Shown piece by piece: positions 55,185 through 64,000 of a stretch of DNA of 64,000 bases. The notes under the pieces were generated by a model, which saw nothing but the letters and a program-made list of their open reading frames with translations, had not been told where the DNA came from and searched no databases. The first letter of the stretch is position 1; every line of letters begins with the position of its first letter. This stretch comes from Terebella lapidaria. Taxonomy: Eukaryota > Annelida > Polychaeta > Terebellida > Terebellidae. The DNA lies in the NCBI GenBank assembly GCA_949152475.1, contig OX424569.1, forward strand, positions 25,403,950 through 25,467,949, read 5' to 3'. Both the position numbers and the translations under genes were made by a program.

Positions 55185-55920
55185 TGTAAAGTTATTGACT
55201 ACCGTCCGCTCTTCGGGATCCTCGAAGATAGTCCTCTCTCATCCGAGTCCTTGCGGACGCGCATCCGCTATTCCGGATCCTTGCGGCAGGGCCGCTCACC
55301 GGAGGTCGCGGCGGACACGGTAACTACTTCAGCATTAACGGTAACCAGGTAACAGCCCACCCGACACTCCCAGGCCTACGGACACCGTTCAGAAACTAGT
55401 TCATCCCTACGGTGTTAACTGGCGGGGCCTGGCGAGCCGCGGTCTGCCTCGGGGACGGAACCCCGTACAGTCCGACATGCTGGCCAGAGCCTCTGTCACA
55501 CGTCCCGGGAAGGGAGAGAACTGGCGATCCACAGGGCCGAAGGCCCCTGAGTCAGCAACTTGTCTCTCCCAGCCCGGGCCCCCCATGGAAATCGTCCCCA
55601 GGGCTCTAGGAGCCCACTACTCAGACCCAGGGAACACAAAGCTCATGGCGAGCCTCGTGTGCGTCCTAGTCTCGATCTCTCGGACAATCTCCTCGATCGA
55701 GTCGCTTCCAGTGTATATATAATACACCAGAAACTGTAGGGCGCACGCGAGGTTTAATCGATCCATTGTTATAGTTTACTGGAGCGTAAATTACAATGCG
55801 TCGCCGTGGCAACGCACGCTCGAACGGAGCGTGTCAAAACAAGGCCAAGTACGAAAAGGCCACATAAATGGCATTTATGTTTACAATCACCTGCCGCGTG
55901 CTTAGGGCAAAATCGCCACA
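55185..55920 (-). mobile_element. Probable LTR of a Ty3-type element, - strand
   Basis: On the - strand the segment starts TGTGGCGATTTTGCCC and ends AACTTTACA, so it has TGT/ACA ends. It directly follows a polypurine tract AAGAAGGGGGTAA (55921-55933). A TATA-like ATTATATATAC (- strand) lies near 55713-55724. The matching second LTR was not found in the window. Confidence 0.5.
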
Positions 55921-56224
55921 TTACCCCCTTCTTACAATGTTGGTCCCCAACATGTTCCGCCCGCGCCCAAAACAGCCAAAACCCGACGAAGGCTTCGCAT
56001 GGCGGGGTCCGGAAGAAGGCAAGATGGCAACACCCGGAAGTCACGGCGCAAACACTAGGACTTTAAGAGTCCCTTTTGGAAGAATGGGGAACTACCCCCG
56101 GACTTACGGAGTAAACTATAACGCGCTTTGCAATTTTGAATAAACCCTCATAAACAAGCTAAAATTTTGACCGAGGTGGTCCAAAACCGTGTGATGACCT
56201 GGAAAGGTCATCCGTTATAAAAGG

Positions 56225-56298
56225 ACGGTGTGTCGAGTCTTTGGAATATCTTTAAGGTTAAACTTTAAATTTAGAAATTTTGTAAAACGACACACCGA
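56225..56298. repeat. Short hairpin GGTGTGTCG / CGACACACC
   Basis: CGGTGTGTCG at 56225-56234 pairs with CGACACACCG near 56289-56298 around an AT-rich loop. It lies between the last - strand ORF and the LTR. Confidence 0.5.
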
Positions 56299-56446
56299 GT
56301 GATCAAAAGTGATAGTACCTCTAAAAATGTTGCCGACCGCCCTGCCGGCCGGCTCCTCAGATCCGCAGAACGGGTCTGAGGCAGGGCGGAGCCGCGGGAG
56401 CGACTCCGGCACGCCGCCGCACAGGTGCAGCGACGAGGCTAGTACC

Positions 56447-57796
56447 CTAGCCTTCCTCCGTCGTCATAGGCTCCTCATCCGTGCCGCCTGTCTTGGGGTC
56501 TGGCGGCGGTGACGAATCCCTACGCCGCGGAAGCAGCGGAGCCGGCATAGAGAAAGCCAGCTGCACGGGCGGATGAGGCAGGCCCGGCGGCGCTTGCAGG
56601 GGCTTTTGCGGTGAGCCCTGCAATCCGGGTCCTGACGGAGCCATCACGACGGAGGCCGGTAGAGATGTCGCGCCGAGATCTGCAATGGCGCGGAACATCT
56701 CTACCGTATCGCGGGTGCGCTGTGGACCGGCCGTCTGTTCTCCCCACACCTGGACTGGGTATGGGTAGATGGCCAGCTCCAAAGCGGCATCCACGCGCCG
56801 GAGAGCCGCCTGGTTCAGGGCGGACGACTCGGGGTCATCGACGCCCTGGAGTAGGCGAGTCCGAGCGGCCTCGGCTTCGTCAAGACGACGCTGTAGCTGC
56901 TCATTCTCAGCCTCCAGGTGCTCCATCCATGCGGCTACCTCTGGGGCGGGGGCGGACGCCCCCGACTGCTCGGCAAGAGCGGCGGTCCGACCCTGGTCGA
57001 ACGCGCGCCGCTCAATGATGGCCGACAAAGCCTGGTAGCTCTCTAGGCTCCGCCGGGTGCCTTCCATGAGGCCCTGGTCGTATGCGAGATCGCATGCGAC
57101 ACGGGAGGCCTCGGCGCGGCACCGGCTGAACCGATCCAGAGAGCTGTCCATCTCCGCCACAAGGTACTCCACCGCTCGGGTCAGTCGACCACGCTGGGGG
57201 TGATCCCAGGGGTGCTCGTCCCGAGCGCGGACCAACGCGGCTACACCTGCGGACCCCAAGTCACGAATGGCTCGGGGCACCGGCAGGTTCACCAACGCCG
57301 GGTCACCGGGGATCCGGTCCATACCATCGCGACGATGGCCGACCGCCTGGCCTACAGACTCGCGAAAAGTCTCGTAGACGCTGGCGGTCGTGGGACCGAG
57401 CCTCCGGCGTACGTCCGCCGTGGCGTCGAGAAGGTCCGAGTCCAGGGAAGCGGTGCTTTGCCATCCCGCGGACGTCCCCTCAACTACCAACGAGGACGCG
57501 GACGTCGACCTCGAGAGAGGTACCGCACGTCCGCTACTGCTCACAACCGAGGGAGTCACGCGCGAGGTCCTTGGCGGGACCACCGACGCGGTACTCGAGG
57601 AGGCGGAGGTGTCTGCCACCACCCGTCCCTCAGACGGACCCGCGGGTACCGTCACCTCGAGCAAGCCCGGGTAATCCTCCTGAGTCAGCGCACCCGGAGA
57701 CTGCAGGGGCGTCGTCCCGGCCGGAGTCTTTCCGGCGGACGAACTCTTCCCCTGAGCCGGCCTCCGCTGTGCGGCGCCCTTGCGGATCCCTGCCAT
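56447..57796 (-). CDS. Retroelement-associated ORF C, 449 codons, coiled coil, gag-like or accessory
   Basis: GC-rich, with Ala, Arg and Pro in excess. Central helical part with DATADVRRRLGPTTASVYET and a strong coiled coil (WMEHLEAENEQLQRRLDEAE), Pro-rich end. No zinc knuckle, capsid or envelope motif that I recognise, no signal peptide. It lies 3' of the pol frame on the same strand and 0.5 kb before the polypurine tract. It could be a gag-like frame of a second element or a 3' accessory frame. Overlapping + strand ORFs are shadows. Confidence 0.5.
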   Translation of the reverse strand: MAGIRKGAAQRRPAQGKSSSAGKTPAGTTPLQSPGALTQEDYPGLLEVTVPAGPSEGRVVADTSASSSTASVVPPRTSRVTPSVVSSSGRAVPLSRSTSASSLVVEGTSAGWQSTASLDSDLLDATADVRRRLGPTTASVYETFRESVGQAVGHRRDGMDRIPGDPALVNLPVPRAIRDLGSAGVAALVRARDEHPWDHPQRGRLTRAVEYLVAEMDSSLDRFSRCRAEASRVACDLAYDQGLMEGTRRSLESYQALSAIIERRAFDQGRTAALAEQSGASAPAPEVAAWMEHLEAENEQLQRRLDEAEAARTRLLQGVDDPESSALNQAALRRVDAALELAIYPYPVQVWGEQTAGPQRTRDTVEMFRAIADLGATSLPASVVMAPSGPGLQGSPQKPLQAPPGLPHPPVQLAFSMPAPLLPRRRDSSPPPDPKTGGTDEEPMTTEEG

Positions 57797-58856
57797 ACCG
57801 CGGAAGGAACATGTGTCCCTGACGGACTCCAGGGACTCCCGGGCCCATCTCGGCCCGCAGCCTCTGGATAGAGGGCTGCTCCGAGGACGACCGTTTCTTC
57901 TTTATGGCCGCCCCCGAACGATTCTCCGACCTAATTTGTCGGGGCACACTCTTCCCGCGTGGGGGCGCGGCCCTCTGTTGCTGTGCAACGAAGGACCGCC
58001 GTCCCACTTCCAGTGCAGCGTCAGACAGGTGGACCCCGTCTTGCTCCGCGCGCTTCCGGAGGAGTTCTAAGCGAAGATCTCCCTCCTTCGGCACGGGACG
58101 CCCTCGATCCACTGAACTCGACCCCACCTCCGCAGCTCCGGTAGGCTTCTTGGTACCGGAGGAAGAAGAAGAGGAGGTTCCTTTCGGTGCCTGGATAGGC
58201 ACCCGCTTACTGGAACCTCCCGCGCCCGGGCCGGATCCCGCGGAGGCGCCGCCTGCACCAGATCCCGAGGGATTAGGCGTCTTGGCGTCTCCGGGTTTGG
58301 CGGAGGACCCTTTCTGGCCGCCCGGCTTAGGCGCCAGTGGCTGAGGTCCTCCGGACTTCGATCCGGTTTGAGGCGGGGGACCGCCGGACTTCTTTTTCCG
58401 GTGGGTCCGCTTCTTCTTCTTCTTCGTCGGAGGCGAGGAGGCCGGGTCCGGCCTCAGATTGCTCGCGGTTAGAGGCTTCCAGCGCTTGCTGGGCTCTCCA
58501 CTGCTTCTGAACAATCTCCCGGGCTCGACGGCGAGTACGCCTAGAGACGGGCGATGTAAACCCGTCATCTCGGTTCTCGGTCTCCTTCGAGCCAGACTCC
58601 TGTTCCTGAGGCGGAGCTTGGGATGCGGCTTCCTCAGCCGCGTCAACCTGCTCCGCCCAAGTCCCAGGGGCCTTCTGGTCGTGCGGACCAGACTCCGCAG
58701 GTGCGGACACCGAGGAGTTCTCGGCGGAACCGGTGTCCGGACGGCTACGGCCATCCGGACGGGTTTCCGCACGAGTACTCTCATCCGGACCCAAAGACGC
58801 AAGCATCTCCGGGTGCGGATGCAACTCAATATCCACACCAACGAGTCCCGCACCAC
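57630..58856 (-). CDS. Retroelement-associated ORF B, basic and Gly/Ser-rich, frame-shifted against A and C
   Basis: Overlaps ORF A (58327-58856) and ORF C (57630-57796) in other frames. The part unique to it (about 58430-57800) is a Lys-rich tract (KKKKKRTHRKKK), a Gly/Ser/Pro stretch and a basic helix, which looks like a middle piece of one polyprotein with A and C. The frame changes may be mutations or programmed shifts. Not reconstructed here. Confidence 0.4.
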   Translation of the reverse strand: MVRDSLVWILSCIRTRRCLRLWVRMRVLVRKPVRMAVAVRTPVPPRTPRCPHLRSLVRTTRRPLGLGRSRLTRLRKPHPKLRLRNRSLARRRPRTEMTGLHRPSLGVLAVEPGRLFRSSGEPSKRWKPLTASNLRPDPASSPPTKKKKKRTHRKKKSGGPPPQTGSKSGGPQPLAPKPGGQKGSSAKPGDAKTPNPSGSGAGGASAGSGPGAGGSSKRVPIQAPKGTSSSSSSGTKKPTGAAEVGSSSVDRGRPVPKEGDLRLELLRKRAEQDGVHLSDAALEVGRRSFVAQQQRAAPPRGKSVPRQIRSENRSGAAIKKKRSSSEQPSIQRLRAEMGPGVPGVRQGHMFLPRYGRDPQGRRTAEAGSGEEFVRRKDSGRDDAPAVSGCADSGGLPGLARGDGTRGSV

Positions 58857-59160
58857 CGCAGTCCATCACCTCTTCCATACGAGGAAAAGGCGACGGATCC
58901 AAGAGCTGCTCGGCGCCTGGCGTGGCCGAGTCACTCTCTGCGGGGCGGTCCTCCGCGACCTCGCTCTCGGACTCGGTTCCTGTGTAAGAACCAGAGCCAG
59001 AGCTGGATTCCGCAGAACCCATCTCTTCGCCTTCGGAGACATGTTCATTGTCCACATCCTCAGGCCTAGCTAGGGGTCTCGAGTACACACTAGTGCGCTC
59101 TAGAGACCCCTCCTCCCTTCCCACATCATCACCCCAGCCGTCACTACTCTCTGACATCAA
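58327..59160 (-). CDS. Retroelement-associated ORF A, acidic, 277 codons
   Basis: Starts MMSESSDGWGDD; Ser/Glu-rich and acidic, then an Arg-rich stretch RRTRRRAREIVQKQW and a Glu run near the end. First ATG after a long non-coding stretch on the - strand, so a natural N-terminus for the A-B-C set. Confidence 0.5.
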   Translation of the reverse strand: MMSESSDGWGDDVGREEGSLERTSVYSRPLARPEDVDNEHVSEGEEMGSAESSSGSGSYTGTESESEVAEDRPAESDSATPGAEQLLDPSPFPRMEEVMDCGGAGLVGVDIELHPHPEMLASLGPDESTRAETRPDGRSRPDTGSAENSSVSAPAESGPHDQKAPGTWAEQVDAAEEAASQAPPQEQESGSKETENRDDGFTSPVSRRTRRRAREIVQKQWRAQQALEASNREQSEAGPGLLASDEEEEEADPPEKEVRRSPASNRIEVRRTSATGA

Positions 59161-59199
59161 GCGCTCTAATCGCTCTAAACACTGGGAGTCAGATCCGCA

Positions 59200-60586
59200 G
59201 ATCCGTCTCCACCAGTGCCGAGCGCTTGAATGACCAGTAAGTGTCGAGTTACATCGATTATAGGCATCAAGTGTTGGCAGTTATACTGCACACGCATCGT
59301 ATGACGCGTTCCCGTGGAAACGTCTGTTCACTGCATCTACCCGGTCGACAGACAAAAGGACGTTTTACACTACCGCATTCACATACACGCATCTCCCCCC
59401 GGTGACTCCTATCGTGCCATGTATACGGGTGGCTTGTATACACAAGCCATCACGGGGGAACCCGCTTAAATACTACAGTAATTAACAGCAGTCATTAGCA
59501 ATAGCTTTCGCACTGGCGATCAATGACGTGAAGTTAATCACCCTCGCAGGTTAAAGATTGTATACAATGTATCAAAAAGCCAAACTACTTGTGGGTGTTA
59601 CGATTATGTCACCCTATCAGCAGCGATAAATAAAAATTTAACACCGCTCAAGCAGCAATGAAAATAAATCCACCACCGCTTGCATGCTTTTCATAGATCA
59701 CGGCATACAGCCTTTGATACAATGTACACAATCTCCTACACCCCTCTTGCGAAAGCAGAAATCTCCCGATTTCTTACTCTCTATTGCACCAAGGACAAGA
59801 GATATATCACTAAACTTTCTCATATATTGGATAAATGAGTAAGAATAGCATTTCCACGGGAACACGCACACACTTGTGGCTTATAATCCTCCCATAAATA
59901 ATAAATGAGATGGAAAATAAACAAAATCACTCCCCATAGCCGCTCGCACACTTACAGGGCGATCGGACATACCCATGACGTCCGGACAGACAATCGGGCG
60001 CCCTATGGGCGTTTGCAAAGCGCCCACTAGCAACCCCGACGTACTGCCCGGCCGCGGAGCGGTGCCCGGTCCAGCCCAGAGCCCCCACAAACGACTACCG
60101 GAGCGCGGAGCCAATAGATTAGACGCGGAGCCAGCATGGTCCATAACCTCAATTGTTAGGGGGCCAACCCCTCATACCGGCGCCCAATCTAGAGGCGCCC
60201 AAAGATGGTGAAAGCAATAGTCGGCGGACGTCCGGAGTTGCCCGCGGACGGAGTCCAGGCCGGACGCCTACCATTGTACAGCGTATTGCCCTTATCCAAT
60301 GAATATGAAATTGGAATTAAAAGCCACCACAAGTGTTGCGCATGTAATATACGACCCCCTTCTTAGAAGGAGGCCGGGGTTCCGGTCATTCCGGCCGGAC
60401 CGCGTATTGTAAGGTACGATCCGGACGAGAACGAGCGTCACCCGCTGCCGCGGCTGGTCCGCACACGCGGACTTAACAACCGCTCCATTATCATAATGGA
60501 TAGTCGGTTTCCTGCTATAAGAAACCTTAATTACTATAACCGTAATTATAGTAATGGCTCACGGGGGATAACTACACCGAAGTGCG
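59200..60586 (-). other. Non-coding part of the Ty3 material (polypurine tract and possible LTR)
   Basis: A polypurine tract CTAAGAAGGGGGT (- strand) at about 60353-60365 follows the broken pol by some 220 bases. From there to about 59215 there is no ORF of note. TGGTGGAGACGG (- strand, near 59200-59212) could be a primer-binding site before ORF A. This stretch could thus be an LTR/leader, but it does not resemble the LTR-like segment at 55.2-55.9 kb. Confidence 0.35.
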
Positions 60587-63500
60587 TCATCTTAAAGAGC
60601 CGCGGACGCCGGACGAGTCATGCAACTGGTGGAGTACTTCTTTCTGCAGCTCCGCCGGAAGCACCAACTGCCATATGGGAGGCAGTGGAGTCGGTGGCTC
60701 ATAGCGCCGGTACAAGAGGCCATCCCTCAAGGAGAGTCTTTCCCACTGAGATACTAGAGACAAAGTCTCCTCCCTGTAGGTCTTTCGCTCATCCTTCGAG
60801 GGCTTCTGGCCGGCCTCAAGGGCTGTAATTACCGGTGCCAGAGCTCTGTCACCTCTCTGCGCCGCAGCTATCTGCGCCGGAGAGTAGCCACCCAAGTAAT
60901 TAGGCTCCTCATCCGTCGCGTCCGGCTGCGCCGCAGCGGCCATCACCACAGGGGGCAAGGACCGCTCATACTCAGACTCTCCAGAGGACGAGGGTACCCA
61001 CGAGGAGTACACCGCCGGACTCGAGGAGGACTCGCTGGAGCTGAGCCGCACATCCGCTTCGTATGCGGGACGCCCTCGCCGATAACGGCGGGTCCGCGCG
61101 CGGAGATTAGCCCTAAACGCTCCGGCCGCCGTGTTGTTAGAGGGGGCGGCGGCCTGCGGTCTCCCCGGAACGTCCAATTCCGAGTCTGAGGACGAATCCG
61201 CGGCTTGCTGGAATGGCGCCATTCCTGCACAACCCGGATTCTTGCACTTATGACAACGGGACAGGCCGTCCGCGTTGCCGTGCAACTTACCAGCGCGATG
61301 CTCTATCTGCATGTCATACTCTTGGAGTTTGACGAGCCACCGCGCCACCAAGCCATCGGCCTCACTATAGTTGAGGAGCCATCTCAGCGAACTATGATCA
61401 GTCCGCAAGCGGAAATGGCGTCCCAACAAATAGTGCCGGAAACGCTTGGTCATCGTAACCACCGCGAGCAACTCGCGATGAGTGGTACAGTAGTTCATTT
61501 GAGAGCGGCTCAAGGCCACACTCGCATAAGCTACTACCCGCTCTTGCCCGTCCACGATCTGCGAGAGGACACCGCCGAGTGCGAAGTTACTCGCGTCAGT
61601 GTCCAGGATGAACTCGCAGTCCGGACGAGGGTGCCGCAGCACCGGGGCCGCTACCAAGGCCTGCCGGAGTCCCGAGAAGGCGTCAGCCTGCTCGGCGGAC
61701 CAAACAAAATCGGCGCCCTTTTCCGTGAGGATAGTAAGGGGACGCGCGATCTCCGCAAAGCCGCGAATAAACCTGCGGTGGTAGCTCGCGAAGCCCAAGA
61801 AGGACCTCATGTCCGCCACGTTGCAGGGCGGAGGCCATTTCTGCACGGCCGCCACCTTTGCGGGGTCTGGTCTCACTCCGGTGCCCGTTACCATGAAGCC
61901 CAAGTACATGATTTCCTGCGCGAATAGTTCGCACTTACTTGGCTTCAATTTAAGCCCTGCTCCGCGGATGCGATGGAGCACCATCTGGAGGTTGGTGAGG
62001 GTTTCCTCGAACGACCGGCCATACACGACGACATCGTCGATGTAGACCATACATCGCTTCCAGAGGAACCCTTTAAGTACCATCTCCATGAGGCGCTCGA
62101 ACGTCGCTGGTGCGTTACAGAGCCCGAACGGCATTACCTTGAATTGGTAGAGCCCGTTCTTGGTAACGAAGGCAGTCTTCGCCCGATCACTCTCCTCCAT
62201 CTCCACCTGCCAATACCCGGAGGCCAGATCCAGAGCACAGAAATAGTGCGACCCGGCCAGGGCATCGAAGGTATCCTCAATGTGCGGGAGAGGATATGAG
62301 TCCTTCCGCGTGGCATCGTTGAGTTTCCGATAGTCCACGCAGAACCTCCACGAGCCGTCCTTCTTCTTCACCATAACCACCGGACTGGCCCAAGGGCTGT
62401 CACTGGGTTCGATGATGTCCAAGTCGAGCATCTTTTGCACCTCCTGGTCTATGACCTCTTGGTGCACTATTGCTGCCCGACGAAGACGCTGCTTGAGAGG
62501 ACGCTCGTCCACGAGGTCGATGCGGTGTTTGGCGACGTCAGTCTTGCCAACCGCACCATCAGGACCCATGAACACATCCGCATACTGCCGCAGCAGTCTG
62601 CGGAGCGCTTGGCGCTGCTCTTCATCCAACCGGTCCTTCGGAACCCGAGATTCCAAATGGTCCGGCAGGGTGAACGGGTCATCCCCGGTGGCCGCCGCCG
62701 CGCACGCAGCGCGGCAGACAGGATCGTCGGGGAGGACACGACTCGAGGACGCGGGAATAGCAGTGGCTGCTATGCATCCGCGCTTCAGTACAATCGGAGC
62801 ATCCGTAGGATTCACCACGAGGATGGGCATCGCGCGGGGGTTGGACATGACCAGGGCCCCACCCAGCACGAGCCCAGTTCCTGCGGCGAAACTGCTCACG
62901 GGTTGTACTATACACGGTCGACCATCGAGGGGCATGCGGGGACGACGCGGCCTCGCCTCAATGATCATCTCACTCATCGGTGGCACTACTACAGTGCGCG
63001 ATGCCCGCATTTGGAATGAATGCATCGGGCCCGAGCGGAAGAGGAAGTGTGTGTCCTCTCCCATCCGGAATTCGCCAGCACTAAAGTTGGCGATCACCCG
63101 GTGGACCCGTAGAAAATTCATCCCAATAATCCCGGCCGCTCCGATATCCGCCACGATCGCCTCTGTCAGATACACCTTGTCGCCAAGGGTAATAGGCAGA
63201 TCGATGATGCCATGGATACGGATGCGGTTGTCTCCCGCTCCGTAGAGCTTATACGGTCCGGGATCCCGCAACTCGAGGTTGCGGAGCGCGGGCTCCTTCC
63301 TAAACGTTCCGGCGGCCACGAGGGTCACCTCCGACCCTGAGTCTACGAGGAACCGGACCGGCTCCCGTCCGAAGGACAGGGGCAGGTACCAGCAAGGGTC
63401 CCTCACCAGCACGCAGGTAGGGCGATACCTTTCACACGCGCTGGGCTCATCTACGGAGTCCTCGCCATCCGCCTCAGCCACGGAGGAGCTAGACTGATCT

Positions 63501-63997
63501 CCAAGGACTACTTCCGGAGAAGTCATATCTACTTGGGGTTCGTCCTGCTCATCAGCGGGTGGGGCGGCATCGTTTGCCACCGAACAACTATCCCCGGACG
63601 TAGTTTTGGTCGCCACCACGTCCGGATCTAGTTTCCCTGTCGCGGGTTCCGGTTCTGCTGTCCCGGAGGACCAGACCGGAAGGAATTCCTCCGTTGCGGG
63701 CCAGGGAGGGCTCCCTGGTATCCGCGCGACCGCAGGCATTCCAACAACTCCGGACACTTCAGCCAAAAGTGTCCCTGCTTTCCGCAGAAGTAGCAGGGAC
63801 GGTTCTGAGCTGGTCCGGAGGTGAACGCGCAACATTCTGCGGGTCCCGGAGCCTCGATCCCGGCGCAGTGCGCAATCATCTGCGCGGCGCCGAGGTCGTA
63901 TTCCTCGATGTCGCACTCGTCCGAGGACGAGCACGGCGCGGCGACTGGTGCCGCATGTGCGGGCGCCCCTGTAGAGGGTGCCGGCGCACTTACCCAC
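60587..63997 (-). pseudogene. pol: Ty3/gypsy retrotransposon pol: protease, RT, RNase H, integrase truncated
   Basis: Open frame of 1,136 codons on the - strand. In order: a leader out of frame with gag; aspartic protease with FLVDSGSEVTLVA (Asp codon near 63341); reverse transcriptase with SGYWQVEMEESDRAKTAF, MPFGLCNAPATFERLM and the catalytic YIDD (about 62035-62046); RNase H with DTDASNFALGGVLSQ and RTDHSSLRWLL; then HRAGKLHGNADGLSR. It stops in the integrase zinc-binding region (VLHQLHDSSG), where a GHLG-type block is expected, so the catalytic core is missing and the element cannot be autonomous as seen. GC content is far above the host average. The 5' part lies beyond the right edge. 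Confidence 0.9.
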
Positions 63998-64000
63998 TGC
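63628..64000 (-). CDS. gag: Ty3/gypsy gag C-terminus with CCHC zinc knuckle (partial)
   Basis: The frame is open to the right edge and differs from the pol frame, implying a gag-pol frameshift or separate frames. CYFCGKQGHFWLKC is a perfect C-x2-C-x4-H-x4-C nucleocapsid knuckle. It stops at 63628 within the pol overlap. Confidence 0.85.
   Translation of the reverse strand, partial: QWVSAPAPSTGAPAHAAPVAAPCSSSDECDIEEYDLGAAQMIAHCAGIEAPGPAECCAFTSGPAQNRPCYFCGKQGHFWLKCPELLECLRSRGYQGALPGPQRRNSFRSGPPGQQNRNPRQGN

Noticed and set aside
56611..58344. Several + strand ORFs of 94-223 codons in the GC-rich region
   Set aside because: Shadows of the - strand retroelement frames; GC-rich DNA has few stops.
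61205..63245. + strand ORFs of up to 277 codons opposite pol
   Set aside because: Antisense shadows of the RT and protease coding sequence.

Overview
The window is animal (metazoan) genomic DNA. Genes are split by GT-AG introns of about 100 bases to 3 kb in AT-rich DNA full of palindromic and tandem repeats. Gene content (an animal-type PI4KB, a polycystin-1 family receptor-channel with a REJ region, a synaptonemal-complex-like coiled-coil protein), the CR1/L2-like LINE and Ty3 element, and frequent short ACATGTA-type palindromes suggest a marine invertebrate. I cannot fix the phylum from sequence alone.

Layout. (1) 1-10370, + strand: 11 coding exons of phosphatidylinositol 4-kinase beta, open at the left edge and complete at the 3' end, followed by a long AT-rich 3'UTR/intergenic stretch. 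(2) 13.8-27.8 kb: a repeat-dense block. It holds a foldback element, a 131-bp satellite rich in AGGTCA motifs, a family present in both orientations (14.5, 15.3, 17.3 and 20 kb), small terminal-inverted-repeat elements, strong hairpins, and two sister foldback elements at 21.55-23.24 kb, one with a perfect 8-bp target duplication. (3) 27841-29537, - strand: a two-exon coiled-coil gene that I read as SYCE1-like. (4) 29.6-35.2 kb: mostly AT-rich DNA with no clear gene, apart from one orphan exon-like segment. (5) 35220-51841, + strand: 29 in-frame exons, about 3,674 codons, of a polycystin-1 family protein. Domain order is about 15 PKD repeats, REJ, linker, GAIN/GPS, first membrane helix, PLAT, ten more helices with the TOP/polycystin domain and pore, then a coiled-coil tail. 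A LINE fragment sits in one intron. (6) 52.4-54.0 kb: a 32-bp tandem array just after the polycystin poly(A) site. (7) 55.2 kb to the right edge, - strand: GC-rich Ty3/gypsy material, with a gag tail and pol (protease, RT, RNase H) whose integrase is cut off, then overlapping gag-like or accessory reading frames, a polypurine tract and a probable LTR.

The three host genes are not an operon. PI4KB makes PI4P at the Golgi, the polycystin is a large membrane receptor-channel, and the SYCE1-like protein would act in meiosis. The accessory DNA is mostly mobile or formerly mobile. I found no RNA gene. Exon borders were set by hand from splice consensus and reading-frame continuity. Both multi-exon genes sum to whole numbers of codons with no internal stop.
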